Origin: Alistipes sp.
Lineage (GTDB): Bacteria; Bacteroidota; Bacteroidia; Bacteroidales; Rikenellaceae
Assembly: GCA_017624955.1 (NCBI GenBank)
Contig: JAGAMA010000013.1
Coordinates: forward strand, 1-58,342
Direction: 5' to 3'
DNA length: 58,342 bases
Shown here: piece after piece, positions 34,939 through 42,455 of the stretch
How the letters are laid out: each line of letters opens with the position of its first letter
How positions within the stretch are numbered: position 1 is the first letter of the stretch
The notes under the pieces: model-generated
Told to the model about the DNA's origin: nothing
Seen by the model: only the letters and a program-made list of their open reading frames with translations
Database searches by the model: none
Made by a program: the position numbers and the translations under genes

Positions 34939-36231
34939 TTAGAAGGTCCAGTCCGAAACAGTGTAGCTCTCCTTCGGCGCGTTGGGCACATTGCCGAAGA
35001 AGGTAAGGCCCGTAAGCTCCTCCATCTCCTTCACGGTCAGCAGCATGCCCTTCTTTTCGTAGTCGGCCGGCTTGGGCACTTCGCCCTTTTCGTAGGTGCG
35101 GTGCTCAACCAGCACGGCGATACACTGCAACTCATCCTTCGAGCACTCGACAACCCACTTATTCTTGTGGTTCTTCGTTCTGAGCAGCACTTTGTAGTAG
35201 TGGGTCGGGATGGTCGTGCCGCTCACCTTCTTCGGGCTCTCGGCAGGGTCCCAATAGCAACCGATGACCTGGTAGGTCGTATCGGCAGCACCTACCCACT
35301 GCTTGTCCACCCACTCTTCGAGTGTGTTCCAAGCACCACCACCCGTGTTGAAGTAGGTCGAGTGCTGCGGCGCGATGTTCGAGTAGTAGAATACCTGGTC
35401 GTTGGCCTTGCGGCTTACCAGGCGCTCGGCCGAACCAAGCAGGTGACCACGCGTATAACCCGACCACTTACCCGGCTGCGTAAAGTCGAAGTTCGGGTCG
35501 GTTGTGTAGTTATCCTGACGCGAGGTGTTCTTCGTGGCATAGAAGTCATGCATCGGTGCGGCGATCCAGATGGCGCACATCTTATCCGTCGAGTAGCAGG
35601 CCGAGTAGTTGCGGGCATAAGCACCGTTCGACTTCACGTCCGTAATGTGATAGGTGTAGTGCCATGCCGCATTGTCGATCGTCGTCGGCAGCTCGGCCCA
35701 ACCCGCTACGAGCGTATTGCCCGAGGGGGTCGGCGTGGGATCGGGATCAGGTGTGGGATCGGGGTCAGGGGTCGGATCCGGATCGGGCGTGGGGTCGGGA
35801 TCAGGCTCAGGCTCCCCCTCGCCGGCCGGCTGGCTGATCGTTACCACCACGGGCTCGCTATTGCCGTAGGTGATCGTCAACTCGGCCTTGCGTGCCTCGC
35901 CACGGTTTGCGGCAGCGGCATAGGTAATCGAGGCCGTGAAGGTGGGAAGACCGAGGCTGTTCGTACCCGTCTGACCCTTGGTCGAGATCGACGGATCGAT
36001 CCAGGCGGCCGAACTCTTGGCCACGGCAATCATCTCGCCATGAGGATTGACCACCGTGTAATCGATCACACCCTCCGTAGCGTTGGCACTCGGCAGGTTG
36101 ATCGTAGGCGAGCAGCTGATGCTCAATGCAGGGGCGAGGTTGGGTGCTACCACCTCGTCCGAATCGTCGCAGGCGTGGCTCAGCGTACCGACCACGGCCA
36201 GGGCGAAGACCCAAATAAGCAGTTTCTTCAT
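34939..36231 (-). CDS. surface lipoprotein nuclease: BACON domain plus DNA/RNA non-specific endonuclease
   Basis: The chosen start (36231) gives a lipoprotein signal ending LSHAC, with lipidated C21. The following DDSDE is the acidic stretch that directs Bacteroidota lipoproteins to the cell surface. A BACON-like domain spans about 33-136, then a low-complexity linker of proline-aspartate repeats (about 141-168), then the nuclease domain (172-430). The nuclease motif reads TRGH with H263 where family members usually have DRGH; YYSNIAPQ and the downstream EEWV support the NucA/NUC1 fold. It likely degrades extracellular DNA or RNA at the cell surface. Confidence 0.87.
   Translation of the reverse strand: MKKLLIWVFALAVVGTLSHACDDSDEVVAPNLAPALSISCSPTINLPSANATEGVIDYTVVNPHGEMIAVAKSSAAWIDPSISTKGQTGTNSLGLPTFTASITYAAAANRGEARKAELTITYGNSEPVVVTISQPAGEGEPEPDPDPTPDPDPTPDPDPTPDPDPTPTPSGNTLVAGWAELPTTIDNAAWHYTYHITDVKSNGAYARNYSACYSTDKMCAIWIAAPMHDFYATKNTSRQDNYTTDPNFDFTQPGKWSGYTRGHLLGSAERLVSRKANDQVFYYSNIAPQHSTYFNTGGGAWNTLEEWVDKQWVGAADTTYQVIGCYWDPAESPKKVSGTTIPTHYYKVLLRTKNHKNKWVVECSKDELQCIAVLVEHRTYEKGEVPKPADYEKKGMLLTVKEMEELTGLTFFGNVPNAPKESYTVSDWTF
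35728..35811 (-). repeat. coding tandem repeat for the Pro-Asp linker
   Basis: Imperfect repeats of about 12-24 bp encode DPDPTP units in the surface nuclease. Codons vary between copies (GAT/GAC and different proline codons), so the array is not freshly expanded. Confidence 0.7.
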
Positions 36232-36287
36232 AATGGTTTTTATTTTTGTTTCTCTCTTTTGTCGTTGTTTAGGCATAGGCGCACCGC

Positions 36288-36737
36288 TTAGCGGTTTTTT
36301 GAGTCGATCCAAATCGTCACCGGACCATCATTGACCAGCGAAATCTGCATATCGGCACCAAACTCGCCCGTCTGCACCTTGCGCCCCGTCAGCGACTCCA
36401 TGCGCTGCACGAAACGCTCATACATCGGGCGCGAGACCGCCTCCGGCGCGGCGGCAATGTAGCTCGGCCGATTCCCCTTGCGGGTCGAGGCCTGGAGCGT
36501 AAACTGACTCACAATCAGCAACTCTCCACCGACCTGCTGCAGATCAAGGTTCATCACCCCGTTCTCGTCATCGAAGAGGCGAATCTTCAGCAGTTTCTGC
36601 GCCAGGTACTCCAAATCCTCCTCCGTGTCCTCATGCGTGACACCGACCAGGACCAGGAATCCCTTTTCGATCGCCCCCTTTACCGTCCCCTCGATCTCGA
36701 CCGAGGCGCGACTTACGCGTTGTATTAAGAGTCGCAT
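36288..36737 (-). CDS. dtd: D-aminoacyl-tRNA deacylase
   Basis: Hydrolyses D-amino acids mischarged onto tRNA. The 149-residue protein has the family active-site motifs SQFTLQAS and NDGPVTIWID, the latter holding the cross-subunit Gly-cisPro element. It starts 2 bp after the RluA-type gene, within the cdd run. A small hairpin (ACCGC-TTA-GCGGT) overlaps its stop codon. Confidence 0.96.
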   Translation of the reverse strand: MRLLIQRVSRASVEIEGTVKGAIEKGFLVLVGVTHEDTEEDLEYLAQKLLKIRLFDDENGVMNLDLQQVGGELLIVSQFTLQASTRKGNRPSYIAAAPEAVSRPMYERFVQRMESLTGRKVQTGEFGADMQISLVNDGPVTIWIDSKNR

Positions 36738-36739
36738 CG

Positions 36740-37426
36740 CTACAAAGTTTCAAAGTGAGCCCATAGGTTATCCCCCTTCGGCACGGGTGCCGTCACCTCC
36801 ACCAACTCGTGGCGCACGGGGTGGTCGAAGCAGACCCTGCGCGAGTGGAGCGAGATGCCGCCTCCGGGGATCGAACGCTTGGCCCCATACTTCAAATCGC
36901 CCCGAATCGGGCAACCGATGGCCGAGAGCTGGGCGCGAATCTGGTGGTGGCGACCCGTCAGGAGCTCCACCTCGAGGAGCGTGTAGTGGGTACCCGCCCC
37001 CTTCATCGCATAGTTCAGGCGCGCCTCCTTGGCATCGCCCTTGGGCTGCGCGTAGGCCTTCGATCGGTTCGTGCGTCCGTCACGCAGGATGTAGTGCTTG
37101 AGTGCACCCTCCTCCTGCTCGGGGCGGTTCTCGACCAGGGCCCAATAGTATTTCTTGATCTCCCCCTCACGGATCATCTCATTGAGGCGCACCAACGCCT
37201 TCGAGGTCTTGGCAAAGACCACCGCACCACTTACGGGGCGGTCGATGCGGTGCACCACGCCCAGGAAAACCCGTCCGGGCTTCGCATCGCGCACCTTAAT
37301 ATAAGCCTTGATCTGATCCTCCAGGGCACTCTCGCCCGAGGGGTCGGGTTGCACCAGATCGCCGCTGTGTTTATTGACCACCAGCAGGTGGTTGTCTTCG
37401 TAGAGTATGTCGTCGGGTGAAAACAT
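36740..37426 (-). CDS. RluA-family pseudouridine synthase
   Basis: A 228-residue RNA pseudouridine synthase. HRIDRPVSGAVVFAKTS carries the catalytic aspartate of the RluA/RsuA HRxD motif, and TGRHHQIRAQLSAIGCPIRGD is the second family segment. There is no N-terminal S4 domain. The exact rRNA or tRNA target is not readable. The gene lies 6 bp after cdd and 2 bp before dtd. Confidence 0.92.
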   Translation of the reverse strand: MFSPDDILYEDNHLLVVNKHSGDLVQPDPSGESALEDQIKAYIKVRDAKPGRVFLGVVHRIDRPVSGAVVFAKTSKALVRLNEMIREGEIKKYYWALVENRPEQEEGALKHYILRDGRTNRSKAYAQPKGDAKEARLNYAMKGAGTHYTLLEVELLTGRHHQIRAQLSAIGCPIRGDLKYGAKRSIPGGGISLHSRRVCFDHPVRHELVEVTAPVPKGDNLWAHFETL

Positions 37427-37432
37427 CGTCGT

Positions 37433-37888
37433 TTAGAGGATAAAGGTGAAGGGCAGGAGCAGCTCGGTCGAACGCACCACACTGGCCGATCCGCCGCCAT
37501 ACATGATGACGCGAATCGAGGATTTTTGGCGACGTTCGGTATCGACCAACACCTGACGACACTGCCCGCAGGGGTAGCACTCGCGCTCCGAGGGGTCGGA
37601 GGCGATCGCCAGCGTGACGATCGGGTCGTCGGCATGGTTGGCCTGGTGGTAGAAGAGGAGCGAGCGCTCGGCACACAACCCTGCAGGGAAGACCTCGCTC
37701 TCAATGTTGCTACCCGTCAGGATGCGCCCGCTACGCAGGCGTGCCGCCGCCCCGACATGGAATTTCGAGTAGGGAGCAATGGCACTGCGGGTGGCCCTCA
37801 CGGCCGCCTCGACCAGCTGACGATCCTCCTCGGCCATCTCACCGAGGGAGGCGTAAGCCTCGTATTGAAAGACAAACTGCTTTTCCAT
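37433..37888 (-). CDS. cdd: cytidine deaminase
   Basis: Deaminates cytidine and deoxycytidine for pyrimidine salvage. In 151 residues it has the zinc site of the small tetrameric class: GLCAERSLLF (cysteine ligand with the catalytic glutamate) and YPCGQCRQVL (two more cysteine ligands). It begins a minus-strand run of six genes and has a -7 box at 37916-37923. Confidence 0.95.
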   Translation of the reverse strand: MEKQFVFQYEAYASLGEMAEEDRQLVEAAVRATRSAIAPYSKFHVGAAARLRSGRILTGSNIESEVFPAGLCAERSLLFYHQANHADDPIVTLAIASDPSERECYPCGQCRQVLVDTERRQKSSIRVIMYGGGSASVVRSTELLLPFTFIL

Positions 37889-37915
37889 AGCCTTTCACTT
37901 AAGTTGATAATCGGT

Positions 37916-37923
37916 CAAAGATA
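37916..37923 (-). promoter_or_regulatory. -7 box (TATCTTTG) before cdd
   Basis: Exact TAnnTTTG on the minus strand, 27 bp before the ATG. The -33 position falls in the AATTAAG heptamer array. Confidence 0.6.
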
Positions 37924-37931
37924 GCAATTTT

Positions 37932-37966
37932 AATTAAGAATTAAAAATTAACGGTTAAAAATTGAT
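37932..37966. repeat. heptanucleotide array (AATTAAG type)
   Basis: Five 7-bp units: AATTAAG, AATTAAA, AATTAAC, GGTTAAA, AATTGAT. It lies in the divergent region between cdd and uvrD. Confidence 0.7.
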
Positions 37967-38020
37967 ACAGACACGACTAAAAGGGGATTCTTGGATTCTC
38001 GAAAACGAGCGGGAGGATAA

Positions 38021-38060
38021 CTTTCGTGACCCTTAGCATCCCTCAGTCATCCTTTCAACG
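38021..38060. repeat. degenerate decanucleotide array 5
   Basis: Four in-register 10-bp units (CTTTCGTGAC, CCTTAGCATC, CCTCAGTCAT, CCTTTCAACG), sandwiched between two heptamer arrays. Confidence 0.55.
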
Positions 38061-38094
38061 AATTTTTAATTTTAATTCTCAATTTTTAATTTGG
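38061..38094. repeat. heptanucleotide array (AATTTTT type)
   Basis: Five units (AATTTTT, AATTTT, AATTCTC, AATTTTT, AATTTGG), one a base short, ending just before the uvrD -7 box. Confidence 0.6.
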
Positions 38095-38101
38095 AAAAGC
38101 G

Positions 38102-38109
38102 TATCTTTG
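38102..38109 (+). promoter_or_regulatory. -7 box (TATCTTTG) before uvrD/pcrA
   Basis: Exact TAnnTTTG match, 23 bp before the chosen ATG at 38133. The promoter thus lies inside the upstream part of the longer open frame, which supports the shorter start. Confidence 0.65.
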
Positions 38110-38132
38110 TTTTCCAAAACCGAAAGAAAAGT

Positions 38133-40649
38133 ATGCAATCCGAGATATTAAAGGGGCTGAGCGAAGCGCAAAGAGCTGCTGTTGAGAACTTTGAGCAGCC
38201 GTCGCTCATCATTGCCGGTGCCGGATCGGGCAAGACGCGTGTTTTGACCTCGCGCATCGCCTACATGATCGAGCGCGGCGTGAAGCCGTGGCAGATCCTC
38301 GCCCTGACGTTTACAAACAAGGCGGCCGCCGAGATGCGTGAGCGCATCGAACGGATGGTGGGCGACGGAAGTCGCTATATCCGCATGGGTACGTTCCACT
38401 CCGTCTTTTCGCGCATCCTGCGTGAGAATGCCGAGCGCATCGGCTACCCCACCACGTTTACCATCTACGAGCCGAACGACGTAAAGAGCCTGCTAAAGAC
38501 CATCATCAAGGAGATGCAGCTCTCGGACGACAAGTATAAACCCAACGTCATTGCCTCGCGTATCTCGATGGCCAAAAATGCCCTCATCACGCCGGGGGCC
38601 TACCTGGCCAAGACCATCTATGCCACCGAGGATCGTCAGGCGCAGATTCCCGAGTTCGGCAACATCTACAACGAATACTGCCGTCGCTGCAAGCGCAACG
38701 GTGCGATGGATTTCGATGACCTGCTGCTGCAGACCAACATCCTGCTAAAAGATTGCCCCGATGTGCTGGCCAAATACCAAGAGCAGTTTCAATATATCCT
38801 CGTGGATGAGTATCAGGACACGAACTACGCCCAATACATCATCATCCGCCGCCTCTCGCAGCTCCACGGTCGGGTCTGCGTCGTAGGCGACGATGCGCAG
38901 TCGATCTACTCGTTCCGCGGAGCAAAGATCGAGAACATCCTCTCGTTCCGCAACGACTACCCTGCGGCACAGGTCTTTAAGCTCGAGCAGAACTACCGCT
39001 CGACCCGCACGATTGTCAATGCGGCCAACTCGATCATCAAGAAGAATGCCCGCCAGCTGGAGAAGACCTGCTTTTCGCAGGGCGACGAGGGCGATAAAAT
39101 CCGCGTTCTGAAGGCCTACACCGACCGCGAGGAGGCCGAGCTGGTGGTCGGCGATCTGCGGGACAAGATCCGCGAGACGGGCGACAAGTGGTCCGAGGCG
39201 GTCATCCTCTACCGCACGAACAACCAATCGGCCGTCCTGGAGGATAACCTCCGCCGCCGCGGTATCCCCTACCGTATCTATAAAGGTTCGTCGTTCTACG
39301 ACCACAAGGAGATCCGCGACCTGATGGGCTACATCCGCCTGGTGATCAATCCACGCGACGACGAGGCCTTCAAGCGCATCGTAAACTACCCTGCGCGCGG
39401 CATTGGCGACACGACCGTCGAGCGCATCGCCCAACTTGCCGCTGCGCGCCAAACCTCGATGTGGGAGGCGGTGGATCAGCTCGTCGAGGAGCCCGTGGAG
39501 GATGCCGTGCAGCGCGCCATCGTCCGCAAGGTCAAGGAGTTTGTCAATCTGATCCGCACCCTCTCGTTGGCGCGTACCACGATGGGGCTCTATGACTTCG
39601 GTCTGGAGATTGCCAACAAATCGGGCATCCTGCCCCTCTATCGCCAGGACAACTCGCCCGAGAATGCCTCGGCGCTCTCGAACATCGAGGAGCTGTTGAA
39701 CTCGATGCAGGAGTTCAAGGAGCGGGTCGATGCCGAGATTCGCAACGGCGAGCGTGACGAGATGGAGGAGGCCACCATCGAGGAGTGGCTGCAGGGGGTC
39801 ATGCTGATGACCGATATGGATTCGGACGACCCCGACGACCAGAACAAGGTAACGCTCATGACAGTCCACTCGGCCAAGGGGCTGGAGTATAAATATGTCT
39901 ATATTGTCGGCCTGGAGGAGAACCTCTTCCCCTCGATGCGTGCCGCCGAGTCGGCTGAAGGGATCGAGGAGGAGCGCCGCCTCTTCTATGTCGCCCTGAC
40001 ACGCGCCAAGTGTGCCGCCACGATCTCCTATGCCGAGATGCGTTTCAAGTGGGGCAACATGGAGTTCTCGCGCCCGAGCATGTTCCTGCGCGAAATCGAC
40101 CCCGCCTACATCGAATCGGAGGTCGATTTCCGTGCCGAGCGCCAGCGCCCCGCCCCCAGCGAGGAGGGTGCGCAGGCCATCGACGAGCTGCGCCGCCGCT
40201 TCGACTACCGTTTCCAGCAGAAACGGCAGGAGGGGGCTTCGGCAGGCGGCTACGGCCAGCGCAACGGCTATGGCAACAGCTACCGCACCTCGGATGGCGA
40301 GTCGGGACGTGTGCAACGCTTCACGCGCCAGAATGATCCCTACCGCAAGCAGGGGTCAACAAGCTACCCCAACACCCGCACCCAATTTGACGGGCAGGTA
40401 AAAAATGCCGTCGAGACACTCAAGGGCGAGCCGCGCCGCCTGGTGAGCACCGCCACCGTCGCGCCGACGAGTGCCCCCCTCACCGACTGCGCCTTCCACG
40501 CCGGCGATCGGGTCGAGCACGCCCTCTTCGGACGGGGTGAGATTCTGCGCATCGAGCGCGCAAACGGCGATTGGAAGCTGGTGGTCGATTTCCCCAACGC
40601 AGGGCAGAAAACCCTGCTGACTAAATTTGCCAAACTCAGAAAGTTATAG
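38133..40649 (+). CDS. UvrD/PcrA-type superfamily 1 DNA helicase
   Basis: A 3'-5' helicase for repair and for removing proteins from DNA. The start MQSEILKGLSEAQ is chosen because the frame upstream overlaps the promoter. Walker A is AGAGSGKT (28-35), Walker B is ILVDEYQDTNYAQY, and LEQNYRST, VHSAKGLEYKYVYI and FYVALTRAK are later SF1A motifs. The 838-residue protein ends, after a disordered region, in a small beta domain (DRVEHALFGRGEILRI) like the RNA-polymerase-binding Tudor domain of PcrA. nth starts 2 bp downstream. Confidence 0.93.
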   Translation: MQSEILKGLSEAQRAAVENFEQPSLIIAGAGSGKTRVLTSRIAYMIERGVKPWQILALTFTNKAAAEMRERIERMVGDGSRYIRMGTFHSVFSRILRENAERIGYPTTFTIYEPNDVKSLLKTIIKEMQLSDDKYKPNVIASRISMAKNALITPGAYLAKTIYATEDRQAQIPEFGNIYNEYCRRCKRNGAMDFDDLLLQTNILLKDCPDVLAKYQEQFQYILVDEYQDTNYAQYIIIRRLSQLHGRVCVVGDDAQSIYSFRGAKIENILSFRNDYPAAQVFKLEQNYRSTRTIVNAANSIIKKNARQLEKTCFSQGDEGDKIRVLKAYTDREEAELVVGDLRDKIRETGDKWSEAVILYRTNNQSAVLEDNLRRRGIPYRIYKGSSFYDHKEIRDLMGYIRLVINPRDDEAFKRIVNYPARGIGDTTVERIAQLAAARQTSMWEAVDQLVEEPVEDAVQRAIVRKVKEFVNLIRTLSLARTTMGLYDFGLEIANKSGILPLYRQDNSPENASALSNIEELLNSMQEFKERVDAEIRNGERDEMEEATIEEWLQGVMLMTDMDSDDPDDQNKVTLMTVHSAKGLEYKYVYIVGLEENLFPSMRAAESAEGIEEERRLFYVALTRAKCAATISYAEMRFKWGNMEFSRPSMFLREIDPAYIESEVDFRAERQRPAPSEEGAQAIDELRRRFDYRFQQKRQEGASAGGYGQRNGYGNSYRTSDGESGRVQRFTRQNDPYRKQGSTSYPNTRTQFDGQVKNAVETLKGEPRRLVSTATVAPTSAPLTDCAFHAGDRVEHALFGRGEILRIERANGDWKLVVDFPNAGQKTLLTKFAKLRKL

Positions 40650-40651
40650 CC

Positions 40652-41299
40652 ATGACCCTGCAAGAACGATATGCCGGTATCATCGCCTATTTTCAGCGCG
40701 AGATGCCCTCGGCCGAGAGTGAGCTGAACTTCGAAAATCCCTGGCAGCTGTTGGTGGCGGTCGTCCTTTCGGCCCAATGCACCGACAAGCGGGTCAATAT
40801 GACCACCCCAGCCCTCTTTGCGGCCTATCCCACCCCCGAAAAGATGGCCGAGGCCTCGGCCGAGGAGATCTACACTTTCATCCGCTCGATCTCCTACCCC
40901 AACAACAAGGCCAAGCACCTGGCCGCCGCTGCCCGCATGCTCGTCGAGGAGTTCGGGGGCGAGGTGCCTGACGACCTGGAGCAGCTGCAACGCCTGCCGG
41001 GCGTAGGGCGCAAGACGGCCAACGTGCTCGGTGCGGTGCTTTGGCAGCGGGAGGTGATGCCCGTCGATACGCATGTATTCCGCGTAGCGGAGCGCATCGG
41101 CCTGACGTACCACTCCAAGACCCCGCTTCAGACCGAAAAGACCCTCTCGAAACATATCCCGGGCCATCTTCTGCCCGTAGCACACCATTGGCTCATCCTG
41201 CACGGTCGATACACCTGCATTGCCCGCAACCCCAAGTGCGACAAGTGCGGCATCACGGCGTGGTGCCGACACTTTGAAAAGGAGGCTATTGGCCGTTAA
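40652..41299 (+). CDS. nth: endonuclease III (DNA glycosylase/AP lyase)
   Basis: Removes oxidised pyrimidines in base-excision repair. The helix-hairpin-helix segment LQRLPGVGRKTANVL contains the catalytic lysine, VDTHVFRVAERIGL contains the catalytic aspartate, and CIARNPKCDKCGITAWC supplies the 4Fe-4S cysteines. At 215 residues it is full length. Adjacency to uvrD/pcrA makes a DNA-repair pair. Confidence 0.96.
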   Translation: MTLQERYAGIIAYFQREMPSAESELNFENPWQLLVAVVLSAQCTDKRVNMTTPALFAAYPTPEKMAEASAEEIYTFIRSISYPNNKAKHLAAAARMLVEEFGGEVPDDLEQLQRLPGVGRKTANVLGAVLWQREVMPVDTHVFRVAERIGLTYHSKTPLQTEKTLSKHIPGHLLPVAHHWLILHGRYTCIARNPKCDKCGITAWCRHFEKEAIGR

Positions 41300-41318
41300 G
41301 ATTTTTTTACTATCTTTG
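41289..41318 (+). promoter_or_regulatory. promoter giving a very short leader for nrnA
   Basis: TTG (41289-41291), 19-bp spacer, TATCTTTG (41311-41318). The ATG is only 7 bp after the -7 box, so the mRNA is nearly leaderless. Confidence 0.65.
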
Positions 41319-41325
41319 CAAAAGT

Positions 41326-42354
41326 ATGGAGTTCCAACGCGCACATATCGAACAGCTCAAAACCTGGCTCGGAGAGCGTCCGATGAAGATCGTCACCGTC
41401 TCGCACACCAATCCGGACGGCGATGCCATCGGCTCGTCGCTGGCCTGGGCCGAGCTTTTGCGCACGATGGGGCACACGGTTACGTCGATCGTGCCGAATC
41501 GTCACCCCTACTTCCTGAATTGGATGCCCCACATCAAGGATTTGGTAATCTTCAAATTCGACTCGGAGCGGGCGCTGGAGGCGATTCGGGAGGCCGATAT
41601 GATCTTCTGCCTCGACTTCAACGCCCTGTCACGTCTGGAGATTCTGACCGATGCCCTGTCGGAAAACAGCCACGCCCGTCGCGTGCTGATCGACCACCAC
41701 CTCTCGCCCGAGGAGGGTTTCGACCTCTACTTCTCCTTCCCCGAGGCATCGAGCACCTGCTTTCTGGTCTATGAAATCATCGAGGCGATGGCCGGTGTGG
41801 AGGCAATCAGCAAGGAGATGGCCGAACTGCTCTATGTCGGCATGATGACCGACACGGGCAACTTTGCCTTCTCGCACCTCACGCCCGAGCTGTTCCGTGC
41901 CGTGGCCGTCCTGCTCGAGCGCGGCATCGTGATTCCCGATATTCACAACAGTGTCTATAACGCCTACACGGCCGGACGAGCCCGCCTCTTCGGCTATGTC
42001 ATCAACCGCAAAATGGAGCTGATCCATGGTGGCCGCGTGGCCTATATGTCGCTCAACGAGCAGGAGATGCGCCGCTTCGGTTTCCAGCAGGGAGACTCGG
42101 AAGGATTCGTCAATTATCCGCTGACAATCAAGAAGATGAAGATGTCGGCCATGTTTATCGAGCAGAACGGATTTATCCGTATCTCGTTGCGCTCGCGTGG
42201 CAAGGTCGATGTCAATCTCTTTGCCCGCAAATACTTCAACGGCGGCGGCCACAAGAACGCCGCAGGAGGTAAATCGTTCGACCCGATGGAGCAGACCCTC
42301 CGCCGCTACGAAGAGGCGGTCGAGGAGTTCGCCGCCGAGGGTGGGTTAGGATAA
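41326..42354 (+). CDS. nrnA: DHH-family nanoRNase/pAp phosphatase
   Basis: Degrades short oligoribonucleotides and dephosphorylates pAp. The 342-residue protein carries SHTNPDGDAIGSSLAW (motif I), CLDFNALSRLE (motif II), IDHHLSPEEG (the DHH motif), and the C-terminal DHHA1 signature GGGHKNAAGG. It lies 26 bp after nth with its own promoter, and ends at a strong terminator. Confidence 0.93.
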   Translation: MEFQRAHIEQLKTWLGERPMKIVTVSHTNPDGDAIGSSLAWAELLRTMGHTVTSIVPNRHPYFLNWMPHIKDLVIFKFDSERALEAIREADMIFCLDFNALSRLEILTDALSENSHARRVLIDHHLSPEEGFDLYFSFPEASSTCFLVYEIIEAMAGVEAISKEMAELLYVGMMTDTGNFAFSHLTPELFRAVAVLLERGIVIPDIHNSVYNAYTAGRARLFGYVINRKMELIHGGRVAYMSLNEQEMRRFGFQQGDSEGFVNYPLTIKKMKMSAMFIEQNGFIRISLRSRGKVDVNLFARKYFNGGGHKNAAGGKSFDPMEQTLRRYEEAVEEFAAEGGLG

Positions 42355-42384
42355 AAAAAGAGAGCCGCGGGGCTCTCTTTTTTT
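42353..42384. terminator. bidirectional terminator
   Basis: A 14-bp perfect stem (AAAAAAAGAGAGCC and complement) with loop GCGG. It starts within the nrnA stop codon and also faces the convergent GH28-like gene. Confidence 0.93.
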
Positions 42385-42440
42385 AGCAGTCAGCAGTCAG
42401 CTATTAGCAATCAGCTATCAGCAGTCAGCAGTCTGCTGTC
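42385..42440. repeat. heptanucleotide array (AGCAGTC type)
   Basis: Eight consecutive 7-bp units: AGCAGTC twice, AGCTATT, AGCAATC, AGCTATC, AGCAGTC twice, TGCTGTC. It follows the terminator directly and ends 15 bp from the GH28-like gene. Confidence 0.85.
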
Positions 42441-42455
42441 GGTAGGGGGTCGACT

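Noticed and set aside
35728-35811. Pro-Asp linker repeat as a phase-variable locus
   Set aside because: Units are multiples of three and diverged in codon use, so slippage would not shift the frame and there is no sign of recent expansion.
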